DNA of 64,000 bases from contig NZ_CP032762.1 of the NCBI RefSeq assembly GCF_003641205.1, positions 1,984,001 through 2,048,000 on the forward strand, given 5' to 3'. Shown one piece after another: positions 58,060-64,000 of the stretch. A model generated the notes under the pieces. That model was not told where the DNA came from. It was given only the letters and a program-made list of their open reading frames with translations, and did no database searches. The position numbers and the translations under genes were made by a program. The DNA is from Rhodococcus sp. P1Y (GTDB lineage: Bacteria; Actinomycetota; Actinomycetes; Mycobacteriales; Mycobacteriaceae). The first letter of the stretch is position 1, and each line of letters starts with the position of its first letter.

Positions 58060-58896
58060 TCAGTGAACCTCCAACTCGATCGGTGCTCCGACGAGGGAGC
58101 CGTACTCCACCCAGCTGCCGTCGTAGTTCTTCACGTCGGACTTGCCGAGTAGTTCCTTCAGCACGAACCACGTGTGGCTCGAGCGCTCGCCGATGCGGCA
58201 GTAGGCGATGGTTGCCTTGCCGTCGTCGTAGCCCTTTTCCTTGTAGAGCGCCTCTAGTGCGTCGTCGTCCTTGAACGTGCCGTCCTCGTTGGCAGTGGTG
58301 CTCCACGGGATGTTGATGGCGCTCGGGACGTGTCCGCGCTGCTGCGCCTGCTCCTGCGGGAGGTGTGCGGGCGCGAGAATCTTGCCGGAGAACTCGTCGG
58401 GCGAACGCACGTCGATCAGGTTCTTGTTTCCGATGGCGTCGATGACCTCGTCGCGGAATGCGCGAATCGACAGGTCGGGAGCCTCGGCGCGGTACTGGGT
58501 CGTCTCGCGGGTGACGACATCCTTCGAGAGGGGACGGCCGTCGAGTTCCCACTTCTTGCGTCCACCGTCGATGAGCTTGACGTCCTTGTGGCCGTACAGC
58601 TTGAAGTACCAGTACGCGTACGCGGCGAACCAGTTGTTGTTTCCGCCGTAGAGAACGATGGTGTCGTCGTTGGAGATGCCCTTTGACGAGAGCAGATCCG
58701 AGAACTGATCCTGACCCAGGAAGTCGCGGCGAACCGCATCCTGAAGGTCCTTGCGCCAGTCGAGCTTCACTGCGCCTTCGATGTGACCGCCGTCGTAGGC
58801 GCTCGCGTCTTCGTCTACCTCGACGAAGACGGTCTTCGGGGCGTTCAGGTTCTGCTCGGCCCAGTCGGCAGAGACCAGGACGTCGGAGCGGGCCAT
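58060..58896 (-). CDS. cysA: Thiosulfate sulfurtransferase (rhodanese)
   Basis: A 278-residue tandem-rhodanese enzyme. VSADWAEQNLNAPKTVFVEVDED opens domain 1. The active-site loop of domain 2 is CRIGERSSHT. It moves sulfane sulfur from thiosulfate to a thiol acceptor. The gene order DUF4395-cysA-sseC and the polycysteine leader upstream tie it to cysteine supply. Confidence 0.93.
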   Translation of the reverse strand: MARSDVLVSADWAEQNLNAPKTVFVEVDEDASAYDGGHIEGAVKLDWRKDLQDAVRRDFLGQDQFSDLLSSKGISNDDTIVLYGGNNNWFAAYAYWYFKLYGHKDVKLIDGGRKKWELDGRPLSKDVVTRETTQYRAEAPDLSIRAFRDEVIDAIGNKNLIDVRSPDEFSGKILAPAHLPQEQAQQRGHVPSAINIPWSTTANEDGTFKDDDALEALYKEKGYDDGKATIAYCRIGERSSHTWFVLKELLGKSDVKNYDGSWVEYGSLVGAPIELEVH

Positions 58897-58944
58897 GGGT
58901 TTCCTTTCGATCTTTCTTTACTTCGGTCAGTGGAGGGTGATGCG

Positions 58945-59412
58945 TCAGGCGCGAGCGGATTGTGTCCGGAAACGCGCCACGAGTGGGTAGATCTGGCAAC
59001 CGAGGCAGAACGCGAACGCCGCGTTCAAGAACGCGGCGAACAGCGCGAATCCGGTGGCGACTGCGCCGACAACGGGTGCTCCGAGCGCGAAGCCGAGCAC
59101 TCCCACGGCGGCGAAGACGAATCCGACGAGTTGCGCGAACTTCAGTGGTGCGACGGGCTCGCGCTCGATGGTTGCCGACAGACGAGGCGCAACGAAAGTC
59201 GCGAACACGGTGCCGTAGGGGCTACGACGGGGTCCGAGAGCCGCGCCGATCGCGAAGACGACTGCCTGAACTGCCAACAGAACAGCGGCTGCTGTGGTGC
59301 TGAACGTGGTCAGGGCAAGTACGAGTACGAGTACGACCGTCGTTGTCCACGCGGCGAAGCGTGGCCCTCGAACGTCGACCTGGGTGGCGGCGGAGGTTGT
59401 GTCATGGGACAT
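58945..59412 (-). CDS. DUF4395 membrane protein
   Basis: A 155-residue protein with four hydrophobic helices. The C-terminal FCLGCQIYPLVARF carries the CxxC of the DUF4395 family, typically encoded beside thioredoxin and rhodanese genes. A role in transmembrane thiol or sulfur transfer is plausible. ATG 59412 begins MSHDTTSAATQVDVRGPRF, where similarity starts. Confidence 0.85.
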   Translation of the reverse strand: MSHDTTSAATQVDVRGPRFAAWTTTVVLVLVLALTTFSTTAAAVLLAVQAVVFAIGAALGPRRSPYGTVFATFVAPRLSATIEREPVAPLKFAQLVGFVFAAVGVLGFALGAPVVGAVATGFALFAAFLNAAFAFCLGCQIYPLVARFRTQSARA

Positions 59413-59528
59413 ATGTGTGGGTGCTCCTGCGTTCGTACACATGAACGGGCTGAAGGGCGGCGAACATGGGTTCACCGGCTATCTCGAACTCAGCGATCGT
59501 CCGGAAAGAGCGGACGGCGTTTCGGATA

Positions 59529-59615
59529 TCAGCAGCAGCGACAGCAACAACCGCCCAGCCGGCACAGATCTACTGTGCGACGACTGGTGAGCAACAGCTC
59601 ATGGCGGAAAGACAC
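59529..59615 (-). CDS. Leaderless polycysteine leader peptide (cysteine attenuator)
   Basis: A 28-codon ORF from GTG 59615, in two parts VSFRHELLLTSRR and TVDLCRLGGCCCRCC, then stop. Five of the last six residues are Cys. RRxVDLCR is the common core of actinobacterial cysteine leader peptides. TAGGAT at 59623-59628 is exactly 7 bp before the GTG, so the transcript should start at the codon. It lies 117 bp before the DUF4395-cysA-sseC operon. Low cysteinyl-tRNA would stall ribosomes in the Cys run and raise expression. Confidence 0.8.
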   Translation of the reverse strand: MSFRHELLLTSRRTVDLCRLGGCCCRCC

Positions 59616-59651
59616 ACCCGGCATCCTACCGGAGAACTGCGACCAGCAGAA

Positions 59652-60083
59652 CTACTGGTTCGTCAGTGCCGAACGAAGAGCCTCGGACTTGGGGACGCCC
59701 GATATGCGAGCCTTCTCGTTCAGGTCCTCGTCCAGGACGAACGTCGTCGGTAAGGACATCACGTTCATCGCGCGTGCCAGCGCGGGATACGCATCGATGT
59801 CCAACTCCAGTTCGACGGGCCCGTCGAACTCCTCGGATCCTCCGACTTCGTCGACGACCTGTCCGACGACCCGGCGCACCGCGGCGCACGGTCCGCACCA
59901 CTCGGCCGAGAAGTGCAGCACCGTCTTGGCGCCTCCAACGGCACCCGCTTCCACGAGAAGGGAATGCAGTTCCGGCGATCCCGACGAGTTCGACGTTCGA
60001 ACCTCACCGGCGCGGGACCGAAGCGCGAGGCCGACGATGGTCCCCGCAGCAAGAACCACCACCAGAATTGTGATTCCGATCAT
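59652..60083 (-). CDS. Membrane-anchored thioredoxin-like protein (ThiX)
   Basis: A 143-residue protein. An N-terminal anchor (MIGITILVVVLAAGTIVGLAL) leads to an extracytoplasmic thioredoxin domain with the active site AEWCGPCAAVRR and the cis-Pro in MSLPTTFVLD. ATG 60083 overlaps the LmeA-like stop (ATGA). The sulfur operon leader follows downstream. Confidence 0.9.
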   Translation of the reverse strand: MIGITILVVVLAAGTIVGLALRSRAGEVRTSNSSGSPELHSLLVEAGAVGGAKTVLHFSAEWCGPCAAVRRVVGQVVDEVGGSEEFDGPVELELDIDAYPALARAMNVMSLPTTFVLDEDLNEKARISGVPKSEALRSALTNQ

Positions 60084-60871
60084 GGCTGCTCGATCTGGTT
60101 CAGGTCGATCGTCACGTTCCTCGCGTCGCCTTCGATGACGATCTGCGAGCCCTCGGCGTACACGTCGGTGGGCAGGATTCCGAACGGCAGGCTCTGCCTG
60201 TCGATCGTCTTGGTGAACAAGCCGAGCACTGTGGACTTCGCGAAATCGGGGATGGTGAAATCTGCGTCGCCCTCTGGACCGAAGTAGAAGTCGCTCGCGA
60301 CGATGTCCACGCTGTCGCCGTCGAGAATCAGGTCGGCCTGCACGCTCACCTTCACATCCCCGAGCGGTCCGACCGGGACCGTGCCGGTGAGTACGACGCC
60401 ACCGCTCGTGGTCATTCCCGAGCCGCCGGAACCGCCGGTGCCGTCCGATTTGTCGGCCGGCGGTGCGGAAACCTCCAGGTCGACGATGTTCAAGAACCGG
60501 CCGAGGTCGGTTGCCTCGATCCGCACGCGTCCGTCGAGTTCGTCGACGGGCACGGCTTCGACCGACCCTCCGACCAAGTCGGACAGCGGAACCGCGACGC
60601 CGCGAAGGTTGGCTTCGATGGTGGTCGATCCGACGTAATCGTTGGGTACGTCCTGGGCTCGGATCTCGACGTTCTGATATTTGCCGTCGGCCGCCTGGGG
60701 CAGAAACGGGAAACCGTGGATTATCACCTGCGGGTCGGAGGAGAGGTCGCCACCGTCTCGGATCGCGCGCGAAACGCGATACTCGGAATACGCTGCCGCT
60801 CCGAAATCGACCAGGAGGGCAAGAGCGACGAGGCTCACGAGTCCGATGATCAGTTTGCGCATGCCGACCAT
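60080..60871 (-). CDS. LmeA-like envelope protein (DUF2993)
   Basis: About 263 residues from ATG 60871, or 60862. The N-terminal helix MRKLIIGLVSLVALALLVDF is a signal or anchor. The DUF2993 part includes VIIHGFPFLPQAADGKYQNVEI and ILPTDVYAEGSQIVIEGDA. A Gly/Ser-rich loop (TGGSGGSG) interrupts it. The mycobacterial LmeA at this position supports lipomannan elongation. It is divergent from the GlnR-like gene. Confidence 0.85.
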   Translation of the reverse strand: MVGMRKLIIGLVSLVALALLVDFGAAAYSEYRVSRAIRDGGDLSSDPQVIIHGFPFLPQAADGKYQNVEIRAQDVPNDYVGSTTIEANLRGVAVPLSDLVGGSVEAVPVDELDGRVRIEATDLGRFLNIVDLEVSAPPADKSDGTGGSGGSGMTTSGGVVLTGTVPVGPLGDVKVSVQADLILDGDSVDIVASDFYFGPEGDADFTIPDFAKSTVLGLFTKTIDRQSLPFGILPTDVYAEGSQIVIEGDARNVTIDLNQIEQP

Positions 60872-60992
60872 TGTGACCGACGAATCGGGCACGGCGGGCG
60901 GCCGACCGCGCGGACACGCTAGTCTGATTGCTTGAACAAGCAGTCGACTTCGCATGGGGAGACGACGTGACAGCGGTAAGAATGGAGGCTGC

Positions 60993-61769
60993 GTGGAGCT
61001 CCTGCTTCTGACCTCCGATCCAAACCCGGAGGCCGTCCTGCCCTCCCTTGCGCTACTCGCGCATCACGTGCGACCGGCACCGACCGAGGTGTCCTCGCTT
61101 CTCGAAGCAGGTTCCGCGGACATCGCGTTGGTCGACGCCCGTACCGACTTGGCCGCTGCCCGTGGTCTGTGTCGACTCCTCGGCAGCACCGGCTCTGCTA
61201 TCCCGGTCGTCGCAGTACTCACCGAGGGCGGCCTCGTCGCCGTCAACTCCGACTGGGGCCTGGACGACATCTTGCTTCCGGGTACCGGTCCGGCTGAACT
61301 CGACGCTCGCCTGCGGTTGCTCGTCGGTCGCTCGGGCGGTGTCGCGAGCCAAGAAGCGTCGGGAAAGATCACCCTGGGCGAACTGGTCATCGACGAGGGC
61401 ACCTACACGGCGCGTCTACGCGGCCGTCCGCTCGACCTGACTTACAAAGAGTTCGAACTTCTCAAGTATCTCGCTCAGCACGCGGGACGTGTGTTCACAC
61501 GTGCGCAGCTGCTTCAAGAAGTCTGGGGTTACGACTTCTTCGGTGGCACTCGGACCGTCGACGTCCACGTTCGGCGTCTGCGAGCCAAGTTGGGAAGCGA
61601 ATACGAGTCGCTCATCGGCACCGTCCGGAACGTCGGCTACAAGGCGGTTCGACCGAGCCGCAACGCAAAAGGCGGTCCAGCTGCCGACAACCTCGACGGC
61701 CAGGGCAGCGACAGTGACAGTGACGAGTTCAGTGCACTCGGCAGCGCGACACACGGAAGTTCGAACTGA
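60993..61769 (+). CDS. GlnR-like winged-helix response-regulator-family protein
   Basis: A 258-residue protein with a receiver-like N-domain ([15 protein letters not shown]; the Asp is at the phospho-acceptor position but the acidic pocket is reduced) and an OmpR-type DNA-binding domain ([55 protein letters not shown]). It matches the orphan regulator before mshD in mycobacteria (Rv0818), related to GlnR of nitrogen control. The acidic Ser/Asp-rich tail is distinctive. GTG 60993 follows GGAGG. Confidence 0.88.
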   Translation: MELLLLTSDPNPEAVLPSLALLAHHVRPAPTEVSSLLEAGSADIALVDARTDLAAARGLCRLLGSTGSAIPVVAVLTEGGLVAVNSDWGLDDILLPGTGPAELDARLRLLVGRSGGVASQEASGKITLGELVIDEGTYTARLRGRPLDLTYKEFELLKYLAQHAGRVFTRAQLLQEVWGYDFFGGTRTVDVHVRRLRAKLGSEYESLIGTVRNVGYKAVRPSRNAKGGPAADNLDGQGSDSDSDEFSALGSATHGSSN

Positions 61770-61775
61770 CCGACC

Positions 61776-62684
61776 ATGACTACCTCCTTCGATATCGCCC
61801 GGCTCGACTCTGCCTCGATCACTTCGGTTGTCGCCGAACAGATTCTGTCCATGGTGTCCTCGGCCGCCGAAGCGGACGGCACTGCGCCTCTGTCCGAGCA
61901 AGCGGTCAAAGCGGTTTCGGCCGACGGTGATCAGGTGCACCTCGTCGCGACGAGCGGTTCGACGGTCGTCGGATACGCAGGGATCGCCCCCGGCTCGCCT
62001 GCCATGGCGGAAGCCGTCGTACATCCGGATTTTCGCGGTCACGGTACGGGCAGAGCCCTCGTCGAACGCGCACTGACGGAGATCGGCGACGGCACGCGGA
62101 TCTGGGCACACGGAAATCTCGAACCGGCGCAGTCGGTTGCGCGCTCGCTCGGACTGGAGATTGCCCGCGAGCTGCTTCAGCTCCGCCGACCCCTCGCGAC
62201 CCCTGAACTTCCCGATGTTGCTCTGCAGCAGGGTATTTCGCTGAGAACCTACCGCGGGCACCAGGACGACGCCGAGTTGTTGCGCGTGAACAACGCAGCA
62301 TTTTCCTGGCACCCGGAGCAAGGCGGATGGACCGGGAAGGACATCGAAGAGCGACGAAACGAAGGCTGGTTCGACCCGGCCGGTGTGTTTCTCGCGTTCG
62401 AAGAGGGCACGGATACACTGCTCGGTTTCCACTGGACAAAGGTGCATCCGGCCGAAGCAGGCGAGGACGAGATCGGCGAGGTCTACATCGTCGGAATCGA
62501 CCCGCAGGCGCAGGGTCGCGGTCTCGGACGAATCCTGACTCTGGCCGGACTTCACTATCTGAAGAGCCGGAATCTGACGGACGTTCTGCTCTACGTCGAG
62601 GCGGACAACGCCGCAGCTGTGCATACATACGAGCGGCTCGGTTTCACCCGATTCCATGTCGACGCCGCGTACGCCCGTCCCTGA
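61776..62684 (+). CDS. mshD: Mycothiol synthase
   Basis: A 302-residue tandem-GNAT acetyltransferase that acetylates Cys-GlcN-Ins, the last step of mycothiol synthesis. Domain 1 has [20 protein letters not shown]; domain 2 has [15 protein letters not shown] and [24 protein letters not shown]. It ends [11 protein letters not shown]. It starts 6 bp after the GlnR-like gene, so they are probably co-transcribed. Confidence 0.95.
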   Translation: MTTSFDIARLDSASITSVVAEQILSMVSSAAEADGTAPLSEQAVKAVSADGDQVHLVATSGSTVVGYAGIAPGSPAMAEAVVHPDFRGHGTGRALVERALTEIGDGTRIWAHGNLEPAQSVARSLGLEIARELLQLRRPLATPELPDVALQQGISLRTYRGHQDDAELLRVNNAAFSWHPEQGGWTGKDIEERRNEGWFDPAGVFLAFEEGTDTLLGFHWTKVHPAEAGEDEIGEVYIVGIDPQAQGRGLGRILTLAGLHYLKSRNLTDVLLYVEADNAAAVHTYERLGFTRFHVDAAYARP

Positions 62685-62705
62685 ACCGGACATACTGCCC
62701 ATTCT

Positions 62706-62727
62706 GTTCATCTTCCGTTCACCATCC
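62706..62727 (+). promoter_or_regulatory. PHO box upstream of pstS
   Basis: Two adjacent 11-bp direct repeats, GTTCATCTTCC and GTTCACCATCC, match the PhoP-type direct-repeat unit of actinobacteria (GTTCACC...). They begin 183 bp before the pstS start. The rest of the 204-bp gap is unremarkable. Confidence 0.65.
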
Positions 62728-62888
62728 CGGGGGTAACCGTCAACCGGCTCCCCTTACCTTTTCTCTGGGCGGCGCCGACGCTGCCCGGTGCGAGGGTCAT
62801 TCCCAGGGCCTGCATCTTTATCTTCGTCGTCCGAGCGCAGTGAAGCCTCGGCTGACGAACACGGCACAAGATTCCCCGGAGGAAACAG

Positions 62889-63986
62889 GTGAAGCTCAAG
62901 CGCAGCGCGTCTCTCGTAGGCGCAGTGGCGATCAGCGCCATGCTGCTGACCGCATGCGGCAGTGACGCGAACGTCGAGACTGCTGAGGGCACGGACTCTG
63001 CAGCCACGTGTGAGGGCAAGTCCCCGCTGACCGGCGAAGGCTCGTCCGCGCAGCAGAACGCAATGTCCAACTTCACGTCGATCTACTCGGGCATCTGCGC
63101 AGGCAAGGCCGTCGAGTACACGACCAGTGGATCCGGCAACGGCCGTACCCAGTTCGTGGCAGGCCTCGTCGACTTCGCCGGCTCCGACTCGTCCATCAAG
63201 GACGAGCAGGCAGCCCAGGCCGCCGAGCGTTGCGCCAGCAACCCGGCGTGGAACCTCCCGCTCGTCTTCGGACCTGTCGCCATCGCCTACAACGTCGAGG
63301 GAGTCGACAACCTCGTCGTCAACCCTGACGTCGCAGCGCAGATCTTCACCGGCAAGATCACCACCTGGAACGATCCGGCGATCGCCGCACTGAACGAGGG
63401 CGCAACGCTCCCGTCCACGCCGATCACCCCGATCTACCGCTCCGATTCCTCGGGCACCAGCGACAACTTCCAGCGCTTCCTCGCGGCGTCCGCGCCCGAG
63501 GCGTGGACCCTCGACCACAGCTCCGACTGGGCAGGTGGCGTCGGCGAAGGCGCAAACGGCTCGTCCGGCGTCGCACAGGCAGTCAAGGCCACCCCCGGCT
63601 CGATCACGTACGTCGAGAAGGGCTTCGCCGACCAGGAGAGCCTCGGCAAGGCGTCGGTCGACTTCGGTAACGGACCCGTCGAGCTCAGCAGTGAGACCGC
63701 TGCAGCGGCCATCGACAGCGCAACGTTCAAGGGCGAGGGCAACGACCTCGTCATCGACATCGACGCTCTGTACGGCAGTGACGCGGCCGACACGTACCCG
63801 TTGGTCCTCGCGACCTACGAGATCGTCTGCTCCAAGGGATACGACGCCGAGACCTCGGCAGCAGTCAAGTCGTTCCTGCTCAGCGCAGCCAACGAAGGAC
63901 AGCAGGGCCTCGAAGAAGCCGGCTACGTCCCGCTTCCCGAGACCTTCAAAGAGCGTCTGGTCACTGCGATCAACGCCATCGCCTGA
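62889..63986 (+). CDS. pstS: Phosphate ABC transporter binding lipoprotein
   Basis: A 365-residue phosphate-binding protein. The signal peptide ends in a lipobox (LLTAC). GEGSSAQQNAMSNF, VEYTTSGSGNGRTQF, DFAGSDSSIKDEQ and YRSDSSGTSDNFQRFLA are the phosphate-binding loops of PstS. GGAGGAAACAGG precedes the GTG start. The rest of the pst operon should lie beyond the window. Confidence 0.95.
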   Translation: MKLKRSASLVGAVAISAMLLTACGSDANVETAEGTDSAATCEGKSPLTGEGSSAQQNAMSNFTSIYSGICAGKAVEYTTSGSGNGRTQFVAGLVDFAGSDSSIKDEQAAQAAERCASNPAWNLPLVFGPVAIAYNVEGVDNLVVNPDVAAQIFTGKITTWNDPAIAALNEGATLPSTPITPIYRSDSSGTSDNFQRFLAASAPEAWTLDHSSDWAGGVGEGANGSSGVAQAVKATPGSITYVEKGFADQESLGKASVDFGNGPVELSSETAAAAIDSATFKGEGNDLVIDIDALYGSDAADTYPLVLATYEIVCSKGYDAETSAAVKSFLLSAANEGQQGLEEAGYVPLPETFKERLVTAINAIA

Positions 63987-64000
63987 TTCAATGAGACTTT

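Overview
The window is high-GC actinobacterial DNA from the Mycobacteriales, most likely a Rhodococcus. The evidence is the codon bias, IdeR-type iron boxes, a mycothiol gene (mshD), an LmeA-like protein, leaderless-style promoters, and a gene order from purC to pstS that largely matches the mycobacterial purC-purSQ-purL-purF-purM-ygfZ-pabC-nitrobindin-sseC-cysA-thiX-lmeA-mshD-pst segment. Species cannot be fixed from the window.

Region 1 (1-13.5 kb) is an iron-regulated catecholate siderophore locus. It holds the 3' end of an NRPS (end of an E domain, then C-A-T-TE with a serine-type A domain), a stand-alone aryl carrier protein, a dihydroxybenzoate-AMP ligase, a sugar-isomerase-fold enzyme closest to 3-dehydroshikimate dehydratases, a heterodimeric exporter-fold ABC transporter, a siderophore-interacting flavoprotein, a ferric-siderophore lipoprotein and a truncated second flavoprotein. 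Iron-box-like sites lie in front of three transcription units. The dehydratase, and an Asn-to-Ser change in the acid pocket of the ligase, raise the possibility that the aryl cap is 3,4- rather than 2,3-dihydroxybenzoate.

Region 2 (13.5-25.8 kb) returns to the conserved chromosome: an MFS exporter, purC, oligopeptidase B, a CitA/CitB-type two-component system divergent from dctA, glutathione peroxidase, a deacetylase-like protein, a lipoprotein, a metallo-hydrolase, purS and purQ.

Region 3 (25.8-29.1 kb) is a VOC gene interrupted near its last codon by two tandem copies of one IS110-family element. The proximal copy has an intact transposase. The distal copy differs only by short deletions.

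Region 4 (29.1-46 kb) carries an unknown gene, an M18 aminopeptidase, a nucleoside phosphorylase, purL, a membrane alpha/beta hydrolase, a CPBP protease, an SCP-like protein, purF, a complete peptide ABC transporter operon and purM.

Region 5 (46-64 kb) has DUF3073, a MOSC protein, ygfZ, pabC, cydABDC, a structured-RNA region with a tiny ORF, nitrobindin with a small membrane-protein ORF, a secreted cutinase-like hydrolase, a sulfur operon preceded by a leaderless polycysteine leader peptide, an lmeA-thioredoxin pair, a GlnR-like regulator, mshD and pstS behind a PHO-box-like repeat.

Three families of short dispersed repeats sit in intergenic gaps and in places supply stop codons or the C-termini of genes. 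Several frameshifts here (the VOC gene and the second IS copy) are small deletions that may be sequencing or assembly errors.
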